Positions 27,090 to 34,617 of a stretch of DNA of 64,000 bases are shown piece after piece. A program made the translations under genes and the position numbers. How positions within the stretch are numbered: the first letter of the stretch is position 1; every line of letters begins with the position of its first letter. The DNA is taken from assembly GCA_030424975.1 (NCBI GenBank), contig JAUHVY010000002.1, positions 186,001-250,000 of the forward strand. The letters run 5' to 3'. The notes under the pieces are model-generated. The model searched no databases and was not told the DNA's origin. It saw nothing but the letters and a program-made list of their open reading frames with translations. Origin of the DNA: Alphaproteobacteria bacterium (lineage in GTDB: Bacteria > Pseudomonadota > Alphaproteobacteria > Micavibrionales > Micavibrionaceae).

Positions 27090-28501
27090 ATACCGTCATT
27101 CGTGATATCACCGCCTGCGGCTACCGCCCATACATCAGATACAGAGGCATCACGCGCGGTAATATCCGCATCCACCGCCGTCCAATCAAGCACAATTGTG
27201 CCGTCACATATATCTTCATTATATTGATCACGATATCCGCCGTCTTCAAACCCTGATAACGGCGTCTGGTTACCAGTCGTTGCCCATGAATCCGTTGACG
27301 TGGTGCGCGGCACGATCGTCGAAGCCGATACACTATGGCCCAGTGCACGGAAATAATCACGGATAGAGTTTAGGCGTGCGCTCAAATTACCGAGGATCGC
27401 CCCACCGGCCAAATCATTCGTTCCCAAAGCAACCAAAGTATGGCTAATGGCGCCGCCCGCTACACCTGAGATCAAAGGAAAGGTGCGGTCATAAATCGCA
27501 GGATTATTATACCCCAACAACGTCCCCCCGGGGCTTGAGATATTCAAAACCCCATAATCACCATCAATCGCGCGTTCAAATATACCGAAGTTTCGGTTCG
27601 CATCACCATATGTATCGGTTGACCCATATCCACGTGCAATACTATCACCGACCAGTAAAAGCGAAGATACAGACGCATCAGGTACACCGCGCACCATCAC
27701 TGCGCCATAACAAGTGGTGCTTTGCCCGTATCCGCCGCCGCCGCGAAAGACAATCTCCGGGTTTGTCCAGCCGCTCAAACTCCCCGTTAAAACAACCCCA
27801 GTTACCGTACCGCCAGTGGTAACCGCATATCCGATTGTTGATGTTTTTACCGTACCATCCGCCAGCACTTCCGTCGCGGCTAAACCCGGGCCGCTATCAT
27901 AATCTTGCCCTGCGCTGGTAATGGTGACATCACTGATCGTGGATCCTGACATAACAGCAACACCATGCGCACCGCGCCCCTCACCGCCAAGCGTATAATC
28001 AATTGATGTATTTGTACCCGTTAATTGCCCTTCGCCTCTGATCGAAGATGATCCGTGACCATAGGCATAACGGTTTGAACCCTCCGCACCAATGCGCCGT
28101 ACACGCTCAAAATAAATAGCTCCGGCGGGAAGCGTCAGCCCCGCTACGGGGTCAGAAGTAACAGCATCACCCACAGCTAAGAGCGCATCACGCTCTCCGT
28201 CAAAGGTCACGGGATAAAAAACGCCGTCATATTCAATGGCGGCGCGGATCGTAACATCGGTTAAATCGGTGGTGATATCCCCACCGGGGCTGAGCTGCCA
28301 ATTCGCATAGGTTAATTGCACATCATGGTAATTCGCGCCCATATCAACACGCCGTGCAATACGCGTATTTCTTACATGATGGCTTGATAATTCATTCGTA
28401 TAGGGAAAATGATTACGATTTCCCATTACTGAGGGCACAAAGCCCGCCAATGCGTTTTTATGATGGCCGGCGCCAAGGCCGAGACCTAATCCTAATTTCA
28501 T
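27026..28501 (-). CDS. SGNH/GDSL hydrolase-domain protein
   Basis: About 491 residues. ATG 28501 has AAGG 8 nt upstream, better spaced than ATG 28507. The protein opens with the Gly/Leu repeat LGLGLGLGAG, followed by a Gly/Thr-rich beta region of about 260 residues. The C-terminal SGNH domain has block I LLLVGDSIARGYG, block III ALGTNDLAGG and block V DGIHPNALG carrying the Asp/His pair. SGNH enzymes in such loci act as acetylesterases or acetyltransferase partners. No clear signal peptide is seen. The N-terminal style resembles phage tail-associated esterases. Confidence 0.75.
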   Translation of the reverse strand: MKLGLGLGLGAGHHKNALAGFVPSVMGNRNHFPYTNELSSHHVRNTRIARRVDMGANYHDVQLTYANWQLSPGGDITTDLTDVTIRAAIEYDGVFYPVTFDGERDALLAVGDAVTSDPVAGLTLPAGAIYFERVRRIGAEGSNRYAYGHGSSSIRGEGQLTGTNTSIDYTLGGEGRGAHGVAVMSGSTISDVTITSAGQDYDSGPGLAATEVLADGTVKTSTIGYAVTTGGTVTGVVLTGSLSGWTNPEIVFRGGGGYGQSTTCYGAVMVRGVPDASVSSLLLVGDSIARGYGSTDTYGDANRNFGIFERAIDGDYGVLNISSPGGTLLGYNNPAIYDRTFPLISGVAGGAISHTLVALGTNDLAGGAILGNLSARLNSIRDYFRALGHSVSASTIVPRTTSTDSWATTGNQTPLSGFEDGGYRDQYNEDICDGTIVLDWTAVDADITARDASVSDVWAVAAGGDITNDGIHPNALGMPFCASSLVIDVTA

Positions 28502-28546
28502 GGTCATATCCTTTTCTTTTGAAATGTCTGAAGACGTGCAGCCAAT

Positions 28547-28570
28547 AAAAAACCCGCGAAAATTCGCGGG
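28547..28570 (-). terminator. Intrinsic terminator after the galE-glycosyltransferase unit
   Basis: The arms CCCGCGAA (28553-28560) and TTCGCGGG (28563-28570) form a perfect 8 bp stem with a two-base loop. The A run at 28547-28552 becomes a U run on the minus strand. It lies about 90 bases after the initiating-transferase stop and before the SGNH gene. Confidence 0.9.
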
Positions 28571-28661
28571 AAATTTGGTGCATCACAGGCGCAGCTATGG
28601 CGCACATAGGACTTTATTCAAGCACAAAGCATGCAAAAGGTAAAGGAATATTTTCCTTTCT

Positions 28662-30071
28662 TTAATATGCACCACTCTTACGTGTCACAACAAAGACGGT
28701 TTTAATAATGATCACAATATCTGTCCATAGTGACCAGTGACGCACATACCAACGATCAAGATATACACGCAAATCATAGCTGATATCATTTCGGCCACTG
28801 ACCTGCCATAACCCTGTGACGCCGGGGCGCACAGATTGATAATATTTGATTTTATCGCCATAGTAATGCACTTCGTCCTGAACGATCGGACGCGGACCGA
28901 CAAGGCTCATCTCACCCATCAAAACATTCAAAAGCTGTGGGATTTCATCCAAACTGCTGGTGCGCAAAAATGAACCGATTTTTGTAATACGCGGATCGTC
29001 TTTCAATTTGAAATCACGCTCCCATTCTTCTTTTGCGGCAGGGTCATTTGCCAGTAGTTCTTCCAGAACCTCTTGAGAATTTGTTACCATGCTTCGGAAT
29101 TTCCAGCACTTAAATTCTTTGCCATCCTTACCAATACGCTTGTGACCATAGAAAATCGGACCGCCATCTTGTTTCACCTTTAAGGCAATAAACACAAATA
29201 AAGGTGACAACAGAAGCAAACCAACGGCTGCACCAATACGATCCATCGCGGTCTTCATTATCGCGTTAAACGGAGCCGCGATCTGTCGTGCGCGGCGCAA
29301 TAACACAATATTATAACCGAAAAAGAAATATGGCTGCAGGCCATAATAAGAAAAGCCCTCAATCGGCGGAATAACGGCAAATTCCGAACCTGCATCGATA
29401 ATTTTTTGTGTTAGTTTATCAAGATGGATTTCGCGGCGTCTGTCAGGACAGATAACAACAAATTCATTACCTTCAAATTTCGGAGTCTTTTTTGACACCG
29501 CATATCCGGGATGAATTTCATTAAATTTCTCAAATTGTTCATCTGTGCCCTTGGGCAAAACAACCTGCGTAATCGTATAATTCAAATAGGACTCTGATTT
29601 CAGAGCATAAATGGTTTCAATGGCATTTTCAAAACCACCAATTAAGATTGTGGGCACACCCCACCATCCTTCTTTAATCAAAATCTTTCGAACAATCTGT
29701 CTTGATGTCATCAAAATCGGAATAAGGCTCACCCAAGTCGCAACAACAAATAAACGGCTGGCGCTGCCCTTAATAAGGAAGTAAGCAAAACCAAATAAAA
29801 TTAGAGAACATAAACTATAGAGGCAAATTTGTTTAACCTGTTGCCACCATGGCGCAAGCGGCCTGTAATGTCCCTTTTGAAGAAAATAAAGAATTCCTCC
29901 CAAAGCGCCGATCAGATATAGCCCGATTAAGTCCCACATAAAAATACTGGGAATAATATCCGGTCCATATGCGTTCAAACGCAGTGCATATACACTATAT
30001 GCCAAAATAAAAGTTAGGAAAAAACCGATGACATCACCTGTCATCAGAACAAATGCAATCCGATTTTTCAT
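28662..30071 (-). CDS. Undecaprenyl-phosphate sugar phosphotransferase (WbaP/polyprenyl glycosylphosphotransferase)
   Basis: 469 residues: a membrane N-terminus with about five hydrophobic segments, a nucleotide-binding-like middle domain and the C-terminal bacterial sugar transferase domain. I see FYGHKRIGKDGKEFKCWKFRSM, SLDEIPQLLNVLMGEMSLVG followed by PRP, and SVRPGVTGLWQVSGR. It starts repeat-unit synthesis by linking sugar-1-phosphate (Glc or Gal, or a related sugar) to undecaprenyl phosphate at the inner membrane. A strong GGGAGAGAG precedes ATG 30071. It is co-transcribed with galE, which supplies UDP-Gal. Confidence 0.95.
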   Translation of the reverse strand: MKNRIAFVLMTGDVIGFFLTFILAYSVYALRLNAYGPDIIPSIFMWDLIGLYLIGALGGILYFLQKGHYRPLAPWWQQVKQICLYSLCSLILFGFAYFLIKGSASRLFVVATWVSLIPILMTSRQIVRKILIKEGWWGVPTILIGGFENAIETIYALKSESYLNYTITQVVLPKGTDEQFEKFNEIHPGYAVSKKTPKFEGNEFVVICPDRRREIHLDKLTQKIIDAGSEFAVIPPIEGFSYYGLQPYFFFGYNIVLLRRARQIAAPFNAIMKTAMDRIGAAVGLLLLSPLFVFIALKVKQDGGPIFYGHKRIGKDGKEFKCWKFRSMVTNSQEVLEELLANDPAAKEEWERDFKLKDDPRITKIGSFLRTSSLDEIPQLLNVLMGEMSLVGPRPIVQDEVHYYGDKIKYYQSVRPGVTGLWQVSGRNDISYDLRVYLDRWYVRHWSLWTDIVIIIKTVFVVTRKSGAY

Positions 30072-30106
30072 TTATCTCTCTCCCGATAAAAACATCCGAC
30101 CAGGCA

Positions 30107-31105
30107 CTAACGCGCGGCAAGCTGTTTTTGTTTCCACGCCCAAGCCGTTTTTATTATTGTTTCCATATCTGAACATTGCGGCTTCCAATTTAATAGCTCC
30201 TGTGCTGCGCTTGCATTCGCAACCAATTTGGCAGGATCTCCCTCTCGGCGTGGCGTTTCCACGGCCGCTAACGCAGGGTCCGTAAACCGGCGCGCAAAGT
30301 CCACAACTTCACGCACAGAATATCCGTGATTAGTCCCTAAATTCAGGGTTAAGCTGCCCTTATCGGCTATAATATGCTCCAAAGCCTTAACATGCGCATC
30401 CGCCAAATCTGTCACATGAACGTAATCACGGATTGCTGTCCCGTCCGGCGTATCATAATCAGTGCCGTAAATATGAATTTCATCACGCTGCCCTGCCGCG
30501 ACCTGCATCAATAGCGGCACGAGGTGCGTATCGCGTGGATAGGCCGTTCCGGTTTCGCAATCTGCATCTGCACCCGCCGCATTGAAATAGCGTAAAATCG
30601 CATAATCAAGACCATAAGCATGGGCATAATCGCGGATCATATTTTCCATCGCCAATTTTGTTTGGCCATATGGGTTAATCGGATTGAGCGGACGATCTTC
30701 ACTTAAAAAGTCAACATCCGGCATGCCGTATACTGCGGCTGTGCTTGAAAACACCACATTTTTGATATTATTTTGACGCGCAGCCTCAAGCAAAGAGTAT
30801 GACCCTGTCACATTATTAGAATAAAAATCAGACGGATTTGTCACAGAATCTCCGACCTGAATGAGGGCGGCAAAATGCATAATCGCCATAGGCTTATATT
30901 CTTCGATTAAAGCACACAGTTTTTCTGTATCACGAATATCGCCTTCTTCCAGAGGCCCCCATTGAACGGCTTCTTTATTTCCTGAACATAAGTTATCAAT
31001 GGTTACAGGAGTATACCCTTTTCGAAAAAGTGCCTTACATACATGCGAGCCAATGTAACCTGCTCCACCCGTCACAAATATAACTTTTTTATTTTTATCA
31101 GGCAT
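30107..31105 (-). CDS. galE: UDP-glucose 4-epimerase
   Basis: A 332-residue short-chain dehydrogenase-fold enzyme interconverting UDP-glucose and UDP-galactose. The NAD-binding motif is VTGGAGYIGSHV, the catalytic YxxxK is in NPYGQTKLAME, and a Ser/Thr-rich SSTAAVYG strand precedes it. The C-terminal region reads EGDPAKLVANAS, as in canonical GalE. Length is normal. It lies 35 bp upstream of the initiating transferase on the same strand, so the pair is probably one operon. Confidence 0.96.
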   Translation of the reverse strand: MPDKNKKVIFVTGGAGYIGSHVCKALFRKGYTPVTIDNLCSGNKEAVQWGPLEEGDIRDTEKLCALIEEYKPMAIMHFAALIQVGDSVTNPSDFYSNNVTGSYSLLEAARQNNIKNVVFSSTAAVYGMPDVDFLSEDRPLNPINPYGQTKLAMENMIRDYAHAYGLDYAILRYFNAAGADADCETGTAYPRDTHLVPLLMQVAAGQRDEIHIYGTDYDTPDGTAIRDYVHVTDLADAHVKALEHIIADKGSLTLNLGTNHGYSVREVVDFARRFTDPALAAVETPRREGDPAKLVANASAAQELLNWKPQCSDMETIIKTAWAWKQKQLAAR

Positions 31106-31260
31106 TTAAAAAACCTCTTATTTACTCAACCGTTTAGCATATTGCAGCGCAATATTGTATTTATTCGAGCTTCTATCACGACTGAATAAAAAAGAGAAGC
31201 AACCATAGATTGTTTGAGAAATACGGCTCCACATTATTTAACATAATGCAATATTTTTTC

Positions 31261-31290
31261 TTGCATAAAGAAATTCTAATATGCTATGTA
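31261..31290 (+). promoter_or_regulatory. Candidate promoter of the 92-codon gene
   Basis: TTGCAT (31261-31266) and TATGTA (31285-31290) are separated by 18 bp. The predicted start is near 31297, giving a leader of only about 25 nt that consists mostly of the GU-rich sequence complementary to the downstream-of-polA RNA motif. Confidence 0.45.
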
Positions 31291-31300
31291 TTGGATACTT

Positions 31301-31314
31301 AATGTGTGTGGGGA
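31301..31314 (+). promoter_or_regulatory. Ribosome-binding region complementary to the repeated RNA motif
   Basis: AATGTGTGTGGGGA occupies positions -21 to -8 relative to ATG 31322 and contains the GGGGA Shine-Dalgarno. Its reverse complement occurs exactly at 37549-37562, and 12-nt versions occur at 37602-37613 and 37643-37654, all inside the predicted structured RNA at 37531-37751. I infer an sRNA pairing site that would block ribosome binding. Confidence 0.55.
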
Positions 31315-31321
31315 AATTATT

Positions 31322-31600
31322 ATGGTATTTAAATCAAGGCGTAACAGCGCCACTGATATTGCTGAGCTGATTGCGCAAGAAAATCAAGAAATTGCGGAAG
31401 ATAAATTGATCGCTTTGTGCGATCAATTACTACTGGACGGCATGAATACCGCCGAAATCATTTCCGGTTTGTTATTTACCATGCACTATGTCGTTTCGAA
31501 TGAGGAAGAAAACGACACCTCCCTTTATTACTCATACCTATTGGAACAATGTAAGTCACAAATCCAAGCTGTTAATGATGAATATTACGAAAAAAAATAA
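31322..31600 (+). CDS. Small cytoplasmic protein of unknown function
   Basis: 92 residues starting at ATG 31322, seven bases after GGGGA. An in-frame ATG at 31286 lies inside the predicted -10 element and is rejected. The protein is helical and acidic: IAELIAQENQEIAEDKLIALCDQLLLDGM, then a hydrophobic helix (EIISGLLFTMHYVV) and a charged tail ending in EKK. I do not recognise the family. It is divergent from galE and followed by rlmB after 90 bp. The leader matches a repeated motif of the putative sRNA downstream of polA, which suggests post-transcriptional control. Confidence 0.65.
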   Translation: MVFKSRRNSATDIAELIAQENQEIAEDKLIALCDQLLLDGMNTAEIISGLLFTMHYVVSNEEENDTSLYYSYLLEQCKSQIQAVNDEYYEKK

Positions 31601-31690
31601 CCATCAAAACAGCACAATACAGGGTAAGTCTCTTTTTCATGTACAATGCAACGGACAACGCGTATATAATGCGCAAAAAAGTAAAGCATC

Positions 31691-32605
31691 ATGAAACAGA
31701 AAAATAAAAATAAGCCAAGTAAAACAAAAGGCACGCCATACAATAAGAGCAGCAAGCCCAATAATTTTACAAAAAAAGGGCCGGGGAAAAAACAAGGTGC
31801 AGCGCCGAACAAAGCGCGCTCTACCCCTGATATTCCAAAAAGTAAAATGCCAAACCTTTATGGGATGCATGCTGTGCGCGAAGCATGGCTCAACCAGGAG
31901 CGAGATGTTTCTGCCCTTTATATTACCGAGCAAGCGGCAAAACAATTCGAAGATGTTCTCGAAGCCGGCAAGCGAAGCGGTCTGACGCGCCCCGCTCCCC
32001 GACTGATCGAAAAACAACAGATTGACAAAATTCTTCCTGATGGCGCCGTGCACCAAGGCATTGCACTATGTTGTAGTGATGCGCGCGAATACGACATTCA
32101 GGATTTCATTATTAAATACGAACACACAGATTACACTGTGCTGGCGATGCTTGATCAGGTCACTGACCCGCATAATATTGGTGCGATCCTACGTAGCGCG
32201 AGCGCCTTCGGCCTTGACGGTGTCGTGATGCAGAAAAAACACGCCCCCATTTTAGACGGGGTCCTGGCAAAGACAGCGTGCGGCGCGGTTGATCATATCC
32301 CCGTAGCACACGCGACCAACCTTGCACGCGCAATCGAGGAATTGCAACAAAACGGATTTTTCGTATACGGCCTCGATGAACGCGGCGAAAAAGATATTAA
32401 CGACCTGCAACAGGAAAAATTAAACGGCACATTACCGCGTAAAATTCTGATTATTTTAGGATCAGAAGGCTCAGGCCTAAGACGCTTGGTACAGGAATCA
32501 TGTGATGCGATTGTAAAATTGCCGACACGCGGCGCAATCGCCAGCCTGAATGTTTCCAATGCGGCCGCCGTGGCATTTTATGCCCTGTCCAAAAAAGCAG
32601 AATAG
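31691..32605 (+). CDS. rlmB: 23S rRNA 2'-O-methyltransferase (TrmH/SpoU family, RlmB-like)
   Basis: 304 residues: a Lys/Asn-rich basic N-terminal extension of about 50 residues, the substrate-binding domain (LYGMHAVREAWL ... VHQGIALCC) and the SPOUT knot domain. Motif 1 is DQVTDPHNIGAILRSASAFG, motif 2 ILGSEGSGLRRL and motif 3 IASLNVSNAAAVAFYAL. RlmB methylates G2251 of 23S rRNA in E. coli. A TATAAT at 31665-31670 is a candidate -10. The disordered basic tail is common in alphaproteobacterial homologues. Confidence 0.93.
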   Translation: MKQKNKNKPSKTKGTPYNKSSKPNNFTKKGPGKKQGAAPNKARSTPDIPKSKMPNLYGMHAVREAWLNQERDVSALYITEQAAKQFEDVLEAGKRSGLTRPAPRLIEKQQIDKILPDGAVHQGIALCCSDAREYDIQDFIIKYEHTDYTVLAMLDQVTDPHNIGAILRSASAFGLDGVVMQKKHAPILDGVLAKTACGAVDHIPVAHATNLARAIEELQQNGFFVYGLDERGEKDINDLQQEKLNGTLPRKILIILGSEGSGLRRLVQESCDAIVKLPTRGAIASLNVSNAAAVAFYALSKKAE

Positions 32606-32773
32606 CCCGTGAAATAGTTTCGCTTTTGGGTGACCGTATCGAAAATATCAGCTTGTTTTTTTCATTTCCGAACCCATCAAAAGATGGGCGCGCATAATTT
32701 ATGCACGAAATGCCGTAAACTACGTGATTCGGGGCGTCAAGCGAAAAAAAATCAAAAAATATAAGGATTTTTT

Positions 32774-32803
32774 TTGACAAAACCAGAACCATACTGCTAG
32801 TAT
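32774..32803 (+). promoter_or_regulatory. Candidate promoter of the structured RNA at 32810
   Basis: A perfect -35 TTGACA (32774-32779) is followed 18 bp later by TAGTAT (32798-32803). An overlapping TATTAT at 32801 gives 21 bp. The predicted start is near 32810. There is no ORF with a plausible start before the terminator at 33047-33081. Confidence 0.55.
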
Positions 32804-32809
32804 TATATC

Positions 32810-33081
32810 AACAAAAACAAACAAACCTTAGGGGAAAAAATAACACAGGGTATCGAAATATTTTCTTGATGTATGCTTAATTTGTGTGCTACAAGAACCT
32901 TGAAAAATAGCAGCGCAAAACGCTCTGGTGAGAATTCTAGCTTGATCGCAAAAATAAAAAATGAACAGATCAAGTGGTGAAAACGGTTCAACCCGCTGCT
33001 GACGAAAGTATCTGGTAGTTTCGTCAGCTTATCACCCCAACCTCAAAGGCCCCGCGACTTGTTTCCGGGGCTTCTTTTTTT
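32810..33081 (+). ncRNA. Putative structured non-coding RNA of unknown family (~270 nt)
   Basis: The interval between rlmB and the next ORF holds a promoter, successive hairpins and a terminator. The stems are TTCTTG/CAAGAA (32863-32868 with 32892-32897), AGCG/CGCT (32912-32915 with 32921-32924), CTTGATC/GATCAAG (32941-32947 with 32968-32974) and a perfect 10 bp GCTGACGAAA/TTTCGTCAGC (32998-33007 with 33019-33028). The last is enclosed by GGTGA/TCACC (32976-32980 with 33032-33036). I cannot match it to tmRNA, RNase P, SRP or 6S RNA. It could instead be an attenuated leader of the gene at 33108. The rest of the interval (32606-32773) holds a CCCATC/GATGGG hairpin at 32667 and nothing else I recognise. 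Confidence 0.55.
33047..33081 (+). terminator. Intrinsic terminator of the structured RNA
   Basis: AAGGCCCCG pairs with CGGGGCTT (one bulged G) and is followed by CTTTTTTT at 33074-33081. It ends 26 bases before the next ORF. Confidence 0.8.
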
Positions 33082-33107
33082 GTCTAAATTACTATAATCT
33101 TTCAAAC

Positions 33108-33743
33108 ATGAAGCCACTCACAAGAAAAACCATTGGTAAATTACCCCTCATCGTTTTTCTATCCCTCTTGGGCTTTGCAATATACACAAACGACATTACG
33201 CGGAACATATTCACAACAAACGTTCATTACGCCTTATTAACAGCGCACCCCCAGTCTTTGGACACAAATTTTGAGTATGACAAAGATTTACATTACACGA
33301 TTTGCAATAATACATTTCGTCAGGCTACTATTTTCGGGAATTTTCCAAAATCAGAAAATGTATACAGCTATAACGACGTTCTAACATTTGAGATTATGAC
33401 CGATAGCGGAGAAATAACACCATTTGAAATTCGTAACCATTCAACTGGAGGAAACTTCAGCCCTATTGCCCAAGCACATATAATACCGCGTTCACAATGC
33501 CTGGACGGTCAAGTAGATGTTACCACATATATCATGCGCGAATTGGATCAAATCGCACCCATAGAACAACACGACAATATAAAGATACGCTTTACGCTTA
33601 GATTAAAGACTCATAACAATCAGGATGGATTACTCGTCCCTGTTTACCACGGCATATTTTATGGCCCTTGGTATAACTTCACCCCTGTCAAATCGGAACA
33701 AAACGCCCTCCCACTCCATTGGTATAACAAAGAAGAACAATAA
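33108..33743 (+). CDS. Membrane-anchored protein of unknown function
   Basis: 211 residues with one N-terminal hydrophobic helix (about residues 11-25, KLPLIVFLSLLGFAIY), probably an uncleaved anchor with the rest in the periplasm. The exported part has two Cys (near residues 69 and 134) and mixed beta/alpha character. I do not recognise the family. No Shine-Dalgarno precedes ATG 33108, and TATAAT at 33092-33097 lies only 10 bases upstream, so the message may be nearly leaderless. It is followed closely by a tiny membrane ORF. Confidence 0.6.
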   Translation: MKPLTRKTIGKLPLIVFLSLLGFAIYTNDITRNIFTTNVHYALLTAHPQSLDTNFEYDKDLHYTICNNTFRQATIFGNFPKSENVYSYNDVLTFEIMTDSGEITPFEIRNHSTGGNFSPIAQAHIIPRSQCLDGQVDVTTYIMRELDQIAPIEQHDNIKIRFTLRLKTHNNQDGLLVPVYHGIFYGPWYNFTPVKSEQNALPLHWYNKEEQ

Positions 33744-33757
33744 AACGGGAGGAACCC

Positions 33758-33829
33758 ATGACCGATGCATACAAAGCCTCATCGATGTGCTTTTTGTGGG
33801 CGGCGTTTATATACCTGACATTCTCTTAA
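33758..33829 (+). CDS. Possible 23-residue single-helix membrane peptide
   Basis: A strong GGGAGG ends six bases before ATG 33758. The frame encodes 23 residues and then TAA: a short polar start (MTDAYKASS) and a hydrophobic segment (MCFLWAAFIYLTF). Size and layout resemble small membrane-complex peptides such as CydX/YnhF-type proteins. It lies 14 bp after the preceding stop, so the two may be co-translated. The evidence is only the ribosome-binding site and composition. Confidence 0.4.
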   Translation: MTDAYKASSMCFLWAAFIYLTFS

Positions 33830-33833
33830 AGGC

Positions 33834-34577
33834 TTAGCCCTTCTCGAGTACCGCCGCCAGCTCATCATCACTTAATCTGCGCCACGCCCCTTCTTCGAGA
33901 TCACCAAGAGGCAGAGCGCCCGTTTGATAACGATGCAGCGCGACAACCTCATTGCCAAGCACCTCAAACATGCGTCTGATCTGGCGGTTACGCCCTTCAT
34001 GCAGGATCATAATACCGGAGCGCGGTGTTTCCTGTGTCCATGTGGCGGGCTTTAACGGCTTTTCATCCGCGCCAATTGAAAATGTGCCACTGGCGAATGT
34101 TTTTGCCTCATCCCCGCGCAAATCATCACGCAACGTCACACGGTAATGTTTCGAGGCATGGCTTTTCGGATGCGTCACTCGATGCAACAGATCACCATCA
34201 TCCGTCAGCAGCAGCTGACCGCTTGTCGGTTTATCAAGGCGGCCAACCATCGATAATTTGGGTTTGCGCGCCGCAAATCGATCAGGCAATAAATCATAAA
34301 CAATCTTCCCGGCATCCTTGTGCGAACATGTATAGCCTGCAGGCTTATGCAACATAATCGTAAAAGGGTATAACGGGTCGAGCGGCTCACCGTCAAAAAG
34401 GATACGCTCCTGCGCCACCATATCGGGATCAATTGATAATGTCGGATCGGTAATGCGCTCGCCGTCTATATCGCACCACTCATTTTTAATGGCCATCGCC
34501 ATTTCTTTACGCCCGCCATATCCAAGGTTAGAGAGCAAGCGATCAAGGCGAATGGATTTTTGTTTATCATTTTTCAT
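33834..34577 (-). CDS. rRNA pseudouridine synthase, RsuA/RluB family
   Basis: 247 residues. An N-terminal S4 RNA-binding domain (IRLDRLLSNLGYGGRKE) is followed by the pseudouridine synthase fold. The catalytic Asp lies in VGRLDKPTSGQLLLTDDG, followed by THPKSHASKHYRVTL and the C-terminal EGRNRQIRRMFEVLG. The spacing is closest to RsuA, which modifies U516 of 16S rRNA, but RluB/RluE/RluF cannot be excluded. It is divergent from polA with only 40 bp between starts. Confidence 0.88.
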   Translation of the reverse strand: MKNDKQKSIRLDRLLSNLGYGGRKEMAMAIKNEWCDIDGERITDPTLSIDPDMVAQERILFDGEPLDPLYPFTIMLHKPAGYTCSHKDAGKIVYDLLPDRFAARKPKLSMVGRLDKPTSGQLLLTDDGDLLHRVTHPKSHASKHYRVTLRDDLRGDEAKTFASGTFSIGADEKPLKPATWTQETPRSGIMILHEGRNRQIRRMFEVLGNEVVALHRYQTGALPLGDLEEGAWRRLSDDELAAVLEKG

Positions 34578-34617
34578 GACATCTGGACTTTCTTTATTAA
34601 TAGGTTACCTTAACCGC

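Noticed and set aside
32667-32682. CCCATC AAAA GATGGG hairpin as a terminator of rlmB
   Set aside because: It is not followed by a T run on the plus strand; its role is unclear.
32900-32945. A tmRNA-tag-like reading frame (GCG CAA AAC ... GCT TGA) inside the structured RNA
   Set aside because: There is no tRNA-like acceptor/T-arm in either order, no pseudoknot series I can draw, and the tag would not end in the usual LAA/VAA. The short frame overlaps a hairpin.
32810-33081. tracrRNA for a type II CRISPR system
   Set aside because: No repeat array, anti-repeat or cas gene is visible in the window; hairpins plus a terminator alone are not sufficient evidence.
34453-34617. A 55-codon N-terminal extension of polA
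   Set aside because: It would overlap the divergent pseudouridine synthase gene and its start region; ATG 34618 gives the normal PolA N-terminus.
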